From assembly GCA_905221605.1 (NCBI GenBank), contig CAJNDS010000023.1:122501-186500 (forward strand): a stretch of 64,000 nucleotides of DNA. Direction: 5' to 3'. Position 1 is the first letter of the stretch. The number at the start of each line of letters is the position of its first letter. The notes beneath the pieces were generated by a model, which did no database searches, was not told the DNA's origin, and saw only the letters and a list, made by a program, of their open reading frames with translations. The DNA is from Symbiodinium natans. Lineage: Eukaryota > Sar > Dinophyceae > Suessiales > Symbiodiniaceae. The position numbers were made by a program, and so were the translations under genes. Shown piece after piece: positions 1-10,844 of the stretch.

Positions 1-597
1 TCGCAAGCAAGACTTTCAAATCCAACAAGGAACTTCGGATGTTGCTTGCAAATGGGGGCAAGCGCGCCCTTTCTGCCATCCCCACATCTCACAAGCAGTT
101 TGTGAAGACACTGACTCGTCAGCATCCGTCATTTTCTACCAGCTGCGACTAAGTGAAGACGCAAGGTACTTGTGATTCTTCAAAAAGCTGAGGTATGGGG
201 TGTCAATCAGATGACATCAAGAGGAGTTGGCACAAACAAGGACGGGACGTCAGTGACATCTGTGAGAGATGCGCTTGGCCTCGTCTTTAAAGCACAAGAC
301 GGCTAAGCGGCTTATCTCATAGGTCGAAGCGGCCCACCCTGGATCGACCAGAAGGTCTCAAGTAGTCCGCATCGAATTCGACTTGTTCGATGGTTGCTTG
401 TGAGCTTGTGCTTCGCAGAGTACTCCTTATCATCTTTGTGGGGCATTCCACGCATCGTTAGACGTGTTGACGTGTTCGCACATTTGCCGTGGGTCACTTC
501 TCCACTCGCCGGCATCAGAGCGGGGTTTGCATGTGTCCCGTGATGTTCCTTCTTCAGACTGCCATATGAGGCCATATGTGCCTAATCTGCCATGCCG
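1..597. other. No recognisable gene
   Basis: I see no domain, no repeat and no convincing exon here. Short open frames exist on both strands but none shows a protein-like composition that I would defend. Confidence 0.5.
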
Positions 598-906
598 CAG
601 GATCTATACAGTCTCTTCATCAGGAAGATGCAGGATGCTCCTCCTCAGGAAGTCACGATTGTGGGAGAAGACTGGGAGGCAGCGTCCGAGCCGCGAGAAT
701 CGCTGACGAGATGTCCTCGATGAAAGATGGCAGGACTGGGAGATGGGAGGACCTGACAAGGACGCAAGGTTCAATGACATCTTCGAGGTGGGCACGAAAC
801 GGTCCTCAAGCTCCAGCGGTTCTGAGATGTGGGTTCAGGTTGAGCTTGATCCTGATGGCGTCGTCAGCTACTGGAAAAAGGACAAGGAGGTTGGTGGGCA
901 CAGGAG
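598..906 (+). CDS. Candidate exon pair upstream of a CBM48-like exon
   Basis: Two stretches read like protein. After a CAG at 598-600 the frame gives QDLYSLFIRKMQDAPP followed by EVTIVGEDWEAASEP, acidic and free of simple repeats. From about 742 another frame gives GPDKDARFNDIFEVGT, a serine run, then EMWVQVELDPDGVVSYWKKD. They lie in different frames, so an intron would have to sit around 700-745, and I cannot place its ends. Both are on the + strand just upstream of the exon at 1054-1137 and could belong to the same gene. No family is recognised from these two pieces alone, and they could be chance open frames. Confidence 0.3.
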
Positions 907-1053
907 TTGTGCAGTTTTGTGGAGTTGGCGAGGGGGCCCCAACTCTGGCTAGGTACCTGATCTGGGCCCTGGCCTGAGAAAAGAATGAAGCAGAGCGCAA
1001 GCAGAGTACGCGTGCCAAAAGAGATCTGGACTACAGTTGTCTCAGCTCCTGAG

Positions 1054-1137
1054 GTTGCCCATACTATCTGACCGGAACCTTCAACGATTGGAAGTATGAC
1101 GAAATGGAAGTAACTTGGAAGAAACACGATGCTGCAT
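1054..1137 (+). CDS. Exon with CBM48/AMPK-beta-like glycogen-binding motif
   Basis: After an AG at about 1052 the frame gives PYYLTGTFNDWKYDEMEV and then TWKKHDAA. The pattern Y-Y-L-T-G-T-F-N-D-W resembles the first strands of CBM48 modules (AMPK beta subunit, starch-branching enzymes), where a G-x-(F/W)-N-x-W core packs against glucan. Only the first ~28 residues of a module of about 80-90 are visible, so the rest must be on further exons that I cannot assign. What is seen is the motif and a plausible acceptor. The family call is inference from a short match. The downstream boundary is unclear because an in-frame stop follows about 12 bases later. Confidence 0.4.
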
Positions 1138-1139
1138 GC

Positions 1140-2917
1140 TCACTCTGATGAGAAGTCATGTAAGGCAGATGCCAGTGTGCCCGGCCTTTTCTATTCGACG
1201 ATACGCATATCTGCCAATGTCGAAGAAGAGCCTGGTGCTTATGCGCAGAGCTTCGCAGGGAACAGTGGCAATAGCTGAGTGACTTGCGCAATTTTTCAAC
1301 TGTTCAGGTTTCAGATCCTGGCAGACAAAGAGCCGAAGATGACTTTCCATCCATCAAGCAGGACGGGCACGGAGAAGAATGATGCATGACAGAAGCATAC
1401 AAAAGCATACAAAAGCTAGCAAGATGTGACATGTTCTTGCAGTTAGCATCTAACGGGAGGGAGAGCAACGTGATAGGAAGAGTTGAGAAAGGGAACAGAC
1501 CTTTTCAGACATCTCCTCCCCCTATTCCGTCAAGATTGCAGCAAGCACAGCGGCTTGTTTCAGAGAGTCGGAGAAAGCGGGAGCCCTGTAGTACCTCGGA
1601 GGACATCAATGAAGTCTTCTGCTGTCCGCGGGCCAGAGGAGACAAAACGAGAAAACTGCTGGTGCATCAGAGGATCGAAAGGTGAGAGGTTTCTCAGTTG
1701 CACTGCGAGCACCATTCTGTATCATTCTGTGTTGCATTTTCAAGTTATATAAATGTTATATAGCATTTTTTCATGGGCCCACTCTGGGGCCCACTCTGCT
1801 TCCAGCGACTGAGGTATCGCGTTGAGTTCTACAGATCTGACACGGGTGCTGCAACGGTGTCCTGGCTGAGAGAGCCGTAGTGCAATCTTCCGTCATAGAC
1901 TCCACAATGAAGCTTTTGCAGAAACTTGATGCATATGAAGTGCATATGAAGTGCATATGGGCTCATGTGTCCTTTGGCCTCTGAACTTAGCGTTGGTAGC
2001 ATCCTCATGACCAGCCTGCCGCCGTGGTGGAAAAGCATGGAAATGTGCTGATGCTAAGCTGCTACAGCCGCTGTAACAGCCTGAAGCCTCCGTTGATTTG
2101 AAGACATTCTTCGCATTATTCGCCCACGGCCTGCTCCCGAAGGTCCTTGCTGATCTTGCATGAAGATATCGTGCTAAGTCTGCGGTCGGTGGCAAGCAGC
2201 GAGCAATCCGAAGCTAACGAATTTTGTATCAGCGGGTCAGAAGTAGTCGGAAGGCTCATGCTTCAAGCAATGCGAAGCGCAACGCTTGCACAAAATGGGT
2301 AGGTCGCGTGCCCGTGCAAGGTGCCCGTAGCTTACAGGAACTTTGGAACAACGGGGTTGGACGCGGAAATTGGGGGGGTTGGGAAGCAAAAACCGTTTCT
2401 TTGTGTACGCAGAGGACGTGCTCCGTTAGCAAGGACCTTGCACTGGCCGCCTCGCAGCTTGGGCGTCAAATGCTTGCACAATTCCAGCCTCAAGGCTTCT
2501 GTTCGAGGTTGCTGTTCAACAAGCTGGCAAATGCTCCTTCGCTTCATGGGCGACCTTGACAGATACGAGATAGGTTGCATGATGATGTCCGTTCATCGCA
2601 AGACCCGCCTCGTGCCTCTTGCTTGCTGCGACTCGCCGTATGTCACCATGCCCTTTCCTGGAACGGAGGGCCCCAGTAAGGCTTCGCAAGACTGGCAATG
2701 GCGCTAGTTGCTGCTTGTATTCTTGAAGTCACACCATGTCTCCCTAAACATGACGTAAGACACAGCCAAAGCACCGCCCACTTTGCGAAGCGACATCACG
2801 TGCAGTGCAAAGGGGAATAATTGCGCAACATCGCGCAAGCTTCAATCACAAGGTGTCTGAGATGAAACTCTCCGGCAGCTTTGCCTTGTCTCAAGCTGCT
2901 TGAGCTTGTAGAGTTTC
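1140..2917. other. Mostly non-coding; one weak exon near 2.4 kb
   Basis: No recognised gene. On the + strand around 2415-2560 one frame reads SKDLALAASQLGRQMLAQF before a stop at about 2558. Its composition is protein-like, but there is no known domain and an overlapping frame is also open. A GCATATGAAGT unit is repeated at 1930-1960. Confidence 0.3.
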
Positions 2918-3844
2918 TTGTCCGCATCTCCTCACTTCGACCGCCGTGCGTTGCCGTGCACGGACATTTTGCGAGTGGAGGCACGTCAGAACGAGTCAAA
3001 CCTGCTTCCACTGAGCTTGTGGCGTGAAGGTGGCGATGTCACAGCTTCCGATACGGAATACCTTCATCGAGGCATGAATTTGCATCTCCATAGCTCTTGC
3101 GTAGCAGCCTTGTGGGAGGTGAGAGCTCCAGCTACGGTTCGTCCACGATCTCAGACAGATTTCGTGCCCGGTCGAAGTCCCAGCTCCACCCTAGGAGGCC
3201 ATCGGAGGCTATCGGAGGCCAGCTTTTGGTATTATCAAAAAGAAAGCTTTTCAGGGTCATTCCTCGCCACTGAGGTCCGGTCGACGGCTCAACACAGGCG
3301 ACAGGTGCGGATTTCGGCTTGGGCTGTCGTTCATAGCCATCTTACTACATACGACGACCCCCTGCACAAGTCCATCTCCCTTCGACATCCCTCGACTGCA
3401 CAGGTGCTCCAGTGCTTGCAAAGGCTCCCGCTCCGGCTGCTCCAGCACCATCTGCGTGCGTCGTGTCCAGCATCGAGACAGTCGCGAGCAGGCCAGGTGT
3501 CTGTCCTCGCATGGTTCTCCGTTCTGGCAGGGTTCGGGGGGGGGGTAGTGGTTGGTGGTCGTGATGGTGATGGTGGTGCTTGGGGGGGGGGGGGGGCGAA
3601 TGGTAGGCGCCCCCCCCGCATCCAAGAAACCTTGAGTGGGCTTTGTTGGAACCTTTGCCTCCTCCTTGGAAGGCGATGCTCCGTGACTCGAACGCCTGAC
3701 GCACGCCTGGCACTTGCAAGTGGATGGAGGGTCCATACGTACCATCTGTGCCAGGTTTTGTTCCCGCGTACTCCGCTGGGATCCTTCGCAATGGATCCGC
3801 CACATGCTTTTGCCTTGCCACAGGCAAGGCATGCGACGGGCTGA
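2918..3844 (+). CDS. Unassigned 308-codon open frame, possibly spurious
   Basis: The frame from an ATG at 2918 stays open for 308 codons, longer than expected by chance at moderate GC. However, two minus-strand frames of about 200 codons overlap it at 3331-3950, and its middle is Gly-rich only because it crosses G runs at 3537-3545 and 3580-3595. The translation shows no domain, signal peptide or membrane helix that I recognise. Around 3385-3500 another + frame reads GAPVLAKAPAPAAPAPSA after a CAG, which could be a real exon in a different frame. I would not call this a gene without transcript evidence. Confidence 0.2.
   Translation: MSASPHFDRRALPCTDILRVEARQNESNLLPLSLWREGGDVTASDTEYLHRGMNLHLHSSCVAALWEVRAPATVRPRSQTDFVPGRSPSSTLGGHRRLSEASFWYYQKESFSGSFLATEVRSTAQHRRQVRISAWAVVHSHLTTYDDPLHKSISLRHPSTAQVLQCLQRLPLRLLQHHLRASCPASRQSRAGQVSVLAWFSVLAGFGGGVVVGGRDGDGGAWGGGGANGRRPPRIQETLSGLCWNLCLLLGRRCSVTRTPDARLALASGWRVHTYHLCQVLFPRTPLGSFAMDPPHAFALPQARHATG
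3535..3620. repeat. Homopolymer G/C runs with GTGGTGATGG repeats
   Basis: G runs at about 3537-3545 and 3580-3595, a short GGTGGTCGTGATGGTGATGGTG stretch between them, then a C run at about 3611-3618. Such runs are length-unstable and can create false frameshifts in assembly. Confidence 0.8.
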
Positions 3845-4768
3845 AGCAGAAACATGTTAAGTCTTGCTCCTCCTTCCTGGGGCTTTTTGGTGTCAATGGC
3901 AAAAAGAGAGCTTGGCAAACCGAGCACGAGCAATCAAACATCACTGACAATATGCCAATCCATTTTCATTCATGTTCACAAGTCGGAACTCCCTGAGAGC
4001 GGCTGTTGGAGATCCCCTCGCAGGCTCTAGACGAACTTCAGAGGCGAAGGCCACCCGTGCACTGCACGCACTACCATCAGACCTAAGAACTCGATGTTTC
4101 GTGTGTGCAGGACAAGTACGCTTAGCTCCGAGGCGGCGCGGGTACAAACGAGCATGTCGCCCAGCCTTTCAAGTGGACTCAAAGCCCGCGCGCATAATCG
4201 CGCATAGTTTGATGCGAAGATGGTCTGCTTGAGGTCATTCAGCTACGACCCGCAGAAGCTCGCTGGACATGATCCCTAGCACGCTGCAAGCTTAAATTGC
4301 CCAAGTTCTGGGGCAAGTGATGAGGGTGTGATGTGCCTCAGGCCTGACATGTACTACAGTTGGCCTGTGGATGCAAACCCTGCGGCCACTGCCTCGGACA
4401 AACTTTTCGGCTTGTTCGGGCCCATGGCGGATCTCTACTCTCCTGTGACTTCTTTTTCTGTCTCGCTTGCGACGTTTTCTTCGTGTCTCGCGTGACTGTT
4501 TTAAGAGGCTGCATTTGGCTGCATTTTCACTGTAAATGACAGCGTTTTGCCAGCACGTTCATTATTATTACCCCCATCACAAGTGAGAAGTAGTCACAAG
4601 TGTCCCCATGGCTGTCGACGGCCATCGATTAGGCCTTCATGTTGCCCAGCGCTGCTGCGGGACAGGCCCCTGTAGTGTCAAACGCAGATGCAATGCAGAT
4701 GTAGATGTGGGCAGTAAGACACAGTACTCGTGGGAGAGAAGTGGAGGAAGTGTGGGAAGATGTAGGAA

Positions 4769-5134
4769 GTGTGGCAGGTGCCGGCCGCTCCAGCACCGGT
4801 GCCTCTCTCGACTTCGTGCCCCATAAAGCCTGCGTACCCTGCGGGCTGTGCTGCACAAGCAATACCAGCCGCGCCACAAGTGAAAGGACCACCCCCATCA
4901 GCCGCTGCTCCAGTACCCGTTTCGTGGGACGGCGCATATGCGGCACCAACCGCACCAACCGCACCAACAATGCCTCTGCAAGTTGTCCACGACAAGCCGC
5001 TCAATGTGCCAATGTGGCCCCAGCCTGCACACATGCACCCCACAGTGCTGCCAAGCAGATACCCTTTGCAGCATCCACAGCAAGTCTTGGTCCTCTCCAA
5101 CTTCTTGCAGGAGGCGCCTGTGCAGTCTGTCTGA
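4769..5134 (+). CDS. Candidate Pro/Ala-rich coding exon
   Basis: An open frame of 121 codons begins MWQVPAAPAPVPLSTSC and continues with APQVKGPPPSAAAPVP, then YAAPTAPTAPT, then PLNVPMWPQPAHMHPTVLPS, ending ...EAPVQSV and a TGA at 5132-5134. Composition is proline- and alanine-rich, like the disordered linkers of RNA-binding or scaffold proteins. A GTGTGGCAG just before GTGCCGGCC (about 4766-4775) could be an acceptor, so the ATG need not be the start. The complementary strand is also open for up to 140 codons with a Cys/Gly-rich translation that looks like its shadow. No domain is identified. Confidence 0.35.
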   Translation: MWQVPAAPAPVPLSTSCPIKPAYPAGCAAQAIPAAPQVKGPPPSAAAPVPVSWDGAYAAPTAPTAPTMPLQVVHDKPLNVPMWPQPAHMHPTVLPSRYPLQHPQQVLVLSNFLQEAPVQSV

Positions 5135-6556
5135 ATGATGGTGGCGATAAAGATGGGCAGGGCAAGAATGTTCCCTGGCCTCAGGCGCCTAAAATGGACG
5201 AGCTGAGCTGACCTCAGCCCATCAGTTGCGGCTTTTCATGTTGTCGAAACTGAAAGATGTAGATGAGTGCAGGTCCCCAATGCAAGCAGATTCTCAGCCT
5301 TATGATGCCGCGGCGTTGCATCCTGTGGCTGGTGTGACGACGCCATGCCGGCCAGTCTGTTTTCGTTCAGATCACCGCCCCGAAAGCATGTTTGAAGGTT
5401 GTGACGGCCCCCGAAAGGTCCCTAGGTGGGTGAACTGCTTTGTGAGCTATGGTCCGGCTGGCTTCGCCCGCTTTCGCCCTTACCCCGACTCACCCCAAAA
5501 CCGACCCTCGCCATCTAGAGAGAGAGGCCTTTGTAGCCAATCAGGAGGCAGAATGACCTAGAAATGCCTAGCAACATAGCCAGGATGATGCTTCGAAATA
5601 TTCCAGTGCTCCGCTCAACTCGGATGCCGATCTCTGTAGACTTGAGCACGGATGGGTTGGTTCTAGCTGATTCTATCTGACGCACTCTCAGGTGACCTTC
5701 AACCGCGAGACACTCTTGGCAGACTTTGATGCGACCGTCTCAGAAAGCTCGAATGCTAGAAGTGCTCGGAAATGGTGGAATGGCAACTCGTTGCGACAGC
5801 TGCTGTGCTTTACATTGCTTTTCTTTTGCCTGGTCTGGTGAAAGCCGTCGAATCCCAGAGGCACGTAAGTTTCATCTCAGCACCAGCTTAATTTGTTTAG
5901 GAAGAGAGCGTGGCGCGCGAACATGGCACCAACCCAGCTAACTCAGGTGTAGAACTTGTGTGTCCACCATATATGTTTATGACATTTGACAAGGCCCGAG
6001 GATTGCGAGGCTGGCATCTCGGATTGGGGGACGATTTGGTGTCCCAGTGTTCACCCAACCGATAGCAGCATACAGCATCTACAGGCCGGTACGATTTCTT
6101 CTATCTGCCGATCGACTTCCAGACCGGGAACAATCTGGGGTGACCTAGCCGGGGGCTGGTCTGGACTGTTTTTACCTCTACTAACGGGAAGGTTACCTGA
6201 CAACATGCAGAAGTATGTATGCTTGCAGCATCTTGCGCATACATGGTTTGCCTGAGTTACGCAATGCCATGCAATCGACAATGGACATCGCATCAGACCG
6301 GTTTTCTTCTGCAGGCCTTGCGCCTCCGTGCATGCTGCGCCTTGATCGCCTTGTCCCTGCTCCAAAGCCACACCGTGCTGACAGTGCTGTCTGCCGTGCC
6401 GCGAGAGGCAGTCTGGGGCACGCTGCAAGCGTGGTGGAACCGGCCGAGGGCGTAGCGATGCGCAGTTTTATGCACGCGAGCGAAATGTGGCGGATTGGGT
6501 AACGAGCCATTTGTTCATTCGCCCCATGATAACGCGTTGTTGCTGGACTACCGTCT
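5135..6556. other. No recognisable gene
   Basis: Several overlapping open frames of 80-125 codons, none with a domain. One + frame at 6219-6455 contains a hydrophobic run followed by an amphipathic WGTLQAWWNRPRA tail and could be a membrane-protein exon, but frames on both strands overlap it. Confidence 0.4.
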
Positions 6557-7198
6557 ATGCGTCACACCAGGCCTTCAGTCTGGTTGCGTCGGGCGGGCCA
6601 GCAAAAACCCGGCCATTCGCAACATGTAGGATGGAATTCTCATTCGATGTCGATACCTCCGTCAAGAAATAATTGCACAGCACCGCGACACGGACAGATC
6701 TCTGAAAGACCCTGTGTCATTGTCAGAGTCTGCGGAACAACCACATGCAACGCCAAGCTACGAACTTCAACCCATTTGTACACTAGACTACACACAAACA
6801 TACGTTCTCACGCTACGGCCGAAAGCCCGTCTGAGATGTCTCGCCCATGCATCAACACCAGAGTCAGGCAGAGGTGTTCGGAATACGTTCGCGCTGGCTT
6901 GTTGAACAGTCTCGCAGCCGTCGTCTCATGGAGTGGGTATCCCAATGCAAGGCCCGATTTTTTTATTGACGGCGGTGTTGGCCCATCCGCCTCTTGCCAA
7001 TGCATGATGCAAGATGGAGAGCACTGGATGGTAGCGATGATGCGAATCGTCCACACAGTGAGTTCCTTTCTGTGGCGAAACGACGGGTTTTGCCGCACTC
7101 ATCTGCCGCAAAGCCGCCTGGCAGGAGACAAGCCGCAGACGTACAGACAGGATTTCGCCGTAACACTTGCCAAACTTGTAATGACAGAATGGCTATGA
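6557..7198 (+). CDS. Unassigned 213-codon open frame
   Basis: The frame is open from ATG 6557 to a stop at about 7198. The translation is basic and Ser/Thr/Arg/Cys-rich (for example RPCINTRVRQRCSEYVRAGL) with no domain, signal peptide or repeat that I recognise. Two minus-strand frames overlap its 3' half. The length is mildly suggestive but codon composition does not clearly separate it from background. It could be a shadow of unseen exons. Confidence 0.2.
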   Translation: MRHTRPSVWLRRAGQQKPGHSQHVGWNSHSMSIPPSRNNCTAPRHGQISERPCVIVRVCGTTTCNAKLRTSTHLYTRLHTNIRSHATAESPSEMSRPCINTRVRQRCSEYVRAGLLNSLAAVVSWSGYPNARPDFFIDGGVGPSASCQCMMQDGEHWMVAMMRIVHTVSSFLWRNDGFCRTHLPQSRLAGDKPQTYRQDFAVTLAKLVMTEWL

Positions 7199-7342
7199 TG
7201 ATTCTGCATGCGGTTGGTTTGTCGAGGTTGGGTTAGGACGCGGTTCGCAGGCCGGCGATGGCGACGAGGCCGAACCCAAGCTGCACAAGGTCCCAACATG
7301 TCCCAACCGGTTTCCCTCCGCTCGGCTGCGACCGCGCCATGC

Positions 7343-7586
7343 CTTTGCAGACGTGCCGGCTTCTTTCAATGCTGCGGTTCGGGCCAACGACACGGTCATA
7401 GCTGCGTCACTGATGGGTGCAGCACGACACCGCACCGAGAATGACCGTGCGTTTTCGTTGTTGTTGTGGAAGCACGGAAAGTTTTGGGCGTGCGCGGCTT
7501 CATGCTCACTTTGTTTTGCACTGACGCTGGTGATGTTCGGGGCCTTGATGCTTGGCCGACTGCTTGAAGCTGCAGGACCCCGATGA
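7343..7586 (+). CDS. Candidate membrane-anchor exon
   Basis: After TTTGCAG (7336-7342), a possible splice acceptor, the frame reads VPASFNAAVRANDTVIAASL, then a hydrophobic helix of about 22 residues containing CSLCFALTLVMFGALML, then GRLLEAAGPR and a TGA at 7584-7586. This would be the C-terminal exon of a protein with one membrane segment. Both the acceptor and the helix are visible, but the gene identity is not. The minus strand has an overlapping open frame, so this remains a candidate. Confidence 0.25.
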
Positions 7587-9400
7587 CGGACAGCAGCGCG
7601 CGTGAAAAACATGTCGGTTGTATGCTCAGGGCCTTCAAACTCAGACTTATAAAAATTTGCCCTTTATGTCACCGAGATGAGCCAGAGTTGCCGTCATGCT
7701 GGCAGTTAAATACAGAGCAGACAGAGCTCCGTCGCGCTAGGCATGTCGCCCCCGCCCATGTGGTAGTCAATTGCAAAGCTAGCGGGGACATTGCATGCAT
7801 GCCGGTTTTCTCAACCTTTGGTGACTGATTGACACTCATCCTGCAGTCTCTCTGATGTGCAGGAGGGTTTGGCAGCTCACATTGCGACTTGGAGCTTTCG
7901 TTGCAAGCTCTGACTCTCACGCGAGAAGAGCGGTTTTCTGTCACCACGTGCGGTTTTTTGGAATAGTGTCATGGGTGTGGGTCCCATGATTTTTGCACCA
8001 TTCCACCGCTAATCTGCACCGGTCCGAATCGCTCAGCACTGTATGCGAAATTTCGAAGCCGAATACGAACAAGTCGGAACGCCAAAGCTCTTCGCTTTTC
8101 AGAGGGGCTTACACAGACCCGCACAGACGTGACACTGGTTCAGCACAAATTGGCCCAAATCTTATGATTGGGTATTATCGACGTGAGCGGTCGCGTGCTT
8201 GAACCGTTGCAAGATACATGATGTGGGGGAAGTGCAACTCTTGGGCTTTTTTGAGCTGGCATACTATTCTGGCGGACGTCGGTCGGAGAACGTATCGTTG
8301 ACACATTTGCAAGGTCAGTTTCGGGTTTGTCAGTTTTTTGATGATTGTTGGCCTTTTGCTCTGTGACTCATGCTCTGCGGCGTGCTTCTACGCTTTGTCA
8401 CGCAGGCGTCTGCCTTGGCAGAGTGCCCATCCGAATGCAGAGTGCCTACTTTGCCTCGCCACCGACGCCGGGTGGATGCTGGTATCGAGGCTGGGTGATC
8501 GCCTGAGCTGCGTGCTGTTGACAATGCCAAGGCCCGCACTGCGCCGTGCGTGTGGGTGAGGCAGAGGAGGGCCTTCGTGCAGGTTTTGGCTGCTCTTGCC
8601 AATATTGGCCTAGTATAATGATTGAGCCTCCGTTGCCGCGTGCTCACGCTCCATTGTATGCCAACTCGCTTGTGAGCTGCTCTCTGCATTGTGCACTGGC
8701 TTGGGTCTGATATCGGAGCACCGCCTCAGCAAAAGATCCTTTCCCTCCGTATGCTCCCACACCGGACGGCTGGCGAGGCCACGCGTCCCGCCGGATGAGT
8801 TTGCGCATCACTGCGACGGTCGCGTGTTGTGAGTGGCTCGCCCTCCTCCAAGCTAGTCGGGAGGATCGTCGATTTGCAGATGCCCGGTGGACGATGCAGG
8901 AGACGATGTGTGCCGGCTGATCGGGAGCACCAGTGCGCAGGGTTTTTCGCACCGCCGTTCGAGCGCCCGTGCATCAAGCCAATACAGGTCGATTTTCGCA
9001 CGTCACCATCTTCGTTGACGTCATGTAGCTTTCATGGGTTCTTGTTGACTAATTTGTGCCCTTTCCGGATCATTGAAAAGCCGGTGTTGAGTCCGCAGCA
9101 CAGCTGCCATAGCCGTCGCAACTGGGAAGGCGACCCAGTATAAACTTGCCATCCACAAGGTGCAGACCACCTTCTGCCCCATCAGGATTTTCGTCTCTGC
9201 TCGTGGAATCCGACCTCTTGCTCCAACAGGCAGCCAGGCAGCTCCTACAGCACCGCCTTGGCTGCTCCAGCATCCCTTCGCTGCCATTCCCAGCCATCGC
9301 GGTTGCCGAGAGGCGCAAGCGCGTTGCCTACCCGGCCGACGCGTGCCTCTGCGGCTTTGCGTCCTTGCCCGTGAGACGGGAGGGCGTTGCCTGTGAGACG
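7587..9400. other. No recognisable gene; one hydrophobic open frame at 8338-8559
   Basis: At 8338-8559 (+) a 73-codon frame begins with a hydrophobic run (MMIVGLLLCDSCSAACFY) and is Cys-rich. Nothing else is interpretable. GC content rises after about 8.6 kb, foreshadowing the retroelement relic that follows. Confidence 0.35.
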
Positions 9401-9408
9401 GGAGGGCG

Positions 9409-10065
9409 TTGGAATGCAGAGTCTCCTTGCCTCGTCGCTCGTCAGGCACGCCACATTGCGCGGCACGCCAGACGTCGCTGGGGCCATGCCCGGTGCGCAG
9501 CTCCCGACGCTGGAGGATGTGCTGCATGATGCGGCCCCGCCCGTGCCCAGCCGGCTGGGTCCGTAGGCGACTCGGATTCGTCTTTGGGAGCAAGAAAGTG
9601 CGAGGAGAAAAAATGTTGTCCCAGCACTTGCCGATGCTGGATTAAAGTGCTGACAACTGTTGCCCAAGCTCCGCACACGGAATGGTTGCTGGACGGATAA
9701 CTTACGACACGCGCCGCGGGGCCGCAGCAGGGCCGCGGTGGGGCTCACGCAAGCCGCGGTCCCGCTTGACCTGATCTGGGCGTTGCGTCGAGGCCGCATC
9801 GTCGCGCTGACGAAGCCCACGGGGGGCGTGCGCGCGCTAGTCATGGGCGATGCTTCCGGCGTCTTGTCGGGCGCACCTTGGCGCAACAGGCCTTCCGAGA
9901 GGTTTGCGCTCCTTTCCAATATGCGCTGAGCACAAGAGCGGGGCCTGAGGCCCCGGTGCGAGTTTTGCGCCTTGCCACAGAAACCGAGCCCCGGACCACA
10001 GTGTTGCGCATTGACGGCTTTGGCGCGTAGTATGACCACATCTCCAAGGCATGCATGCTCGATAC
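9409..10065 (+). mobile_element. Family I non-LTR retroelement relic (RT fingers/palm start)
   Basis: A decayed copy of the GC-rich element seen nearly whole at 22.8-26.0 kb. Frames switch repeatedly. One reads RGTPDVAGAMPGAQLPTLED and ends at a stop near 9567. Another (9700-9870) reads RRGRIVALTKPTGGVRALVM, matching RMVALRKPNGRVRALVVSD of the fuller copy, the first conserved RT block. Near 9930-10050 come pieces equivalent to the STRAGTE...RIDGFGAYDHIS block, with an in-frame TAG replacing one residue. The A-F-L-D-D catalytic box is absent, so the copy is 3'-truncated as well as frameshifted and cannot encode an active RT. Identification rests on comparison with the sister copies in this window plus the general RT layout. 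Confidence 0.65.
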
Positions 10066-10079
10066 CTTGCTTGTCGGTT

Positions 10080-10840
10080 GGTCGTCTTCGGCGTGGAGGG
10101 CACGAGGATGAGCGCGGGCGGAGGGCGCTCGTCGGGTGTTTTAAACAACCCGAGACTTGTTTTAAAACAACCCGAGACATGTTCGCATGCATTCACTGCA
10201 TGCGCTTGTGAACTCTGACTGCCATTTCGTTTGTGCTTGTGTTTGTGTTGAAGAAAGCGACGCGGCACATTGCACACCTTTTCGGCACGAAGGTTAGACA
10301 AACCTTTCAGGCGAAAACGCTCACCGCAAGGAAGTTGATGGTGAGTGTGCTATAGTTGCTTGTCTCATTTGTCGGGTTGAGTGCTTTACGAAAGTGTGGT
10401 ACTGCATCGCGTCACTGGCAGCATTCACTGCGCGCGCACGCACAAACGCTGTTCGAGCTGCCGGTGCAGCCATGTCACGTTGGGGACGACCAGAGGAATT
10501 TTCTGCTCAACGAAGCCCCACAGACTGAGACCCGACAGTGCCAGGAAACAAACGAAACAGGTGCGAGCAAAAGAAACAAAGTTTGAGTTTAGCTGTTGTG
10601 GACTGAGCAACAACGCGCAATGCACGCGTTCATTGCTTTCCAGCACACTCCTGTCAGGCAATTTTTCCCGTAACAGGAAACGTTTGGGGTCCTCTCCTCA
10701 GGAAAAGAAGTGTCACGCGGTTGGCTAGATTGGCGTCCCGCGGTTGGGTCCGTGCTCTCCCATGGTCTCCGATCATGAGCACAATTGGGGCCGGGTGGGT
10801 GTCAAGCGGTTTGGGTCCGTGGTCTCCCACGGTCCACATC
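10080..10840. other. No gene recognised; short tandem motifs
   Basis: A 19-20 bp unit containing AACAACCCGAGAC is repeated twice at 10143-10180. A GGTTGGGTCCGTG...CTCCCA motif occurs twice at 10742-10830. A + frame at 10356-10586 ends ETRQCQETNETGASKRNKV, polar and possibly coding, without a domain. Confidence 0.35.
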
Positions 10841-10844
10841 CACT

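Noticed and set aside
3257-3950. Two ~200-codon minus-strand frames with His/Pro runs
   Set aside because: The HHHHHH and PPPPPP runs come from G homopolymers and GGTGAT repeats on the + strand. No domain.
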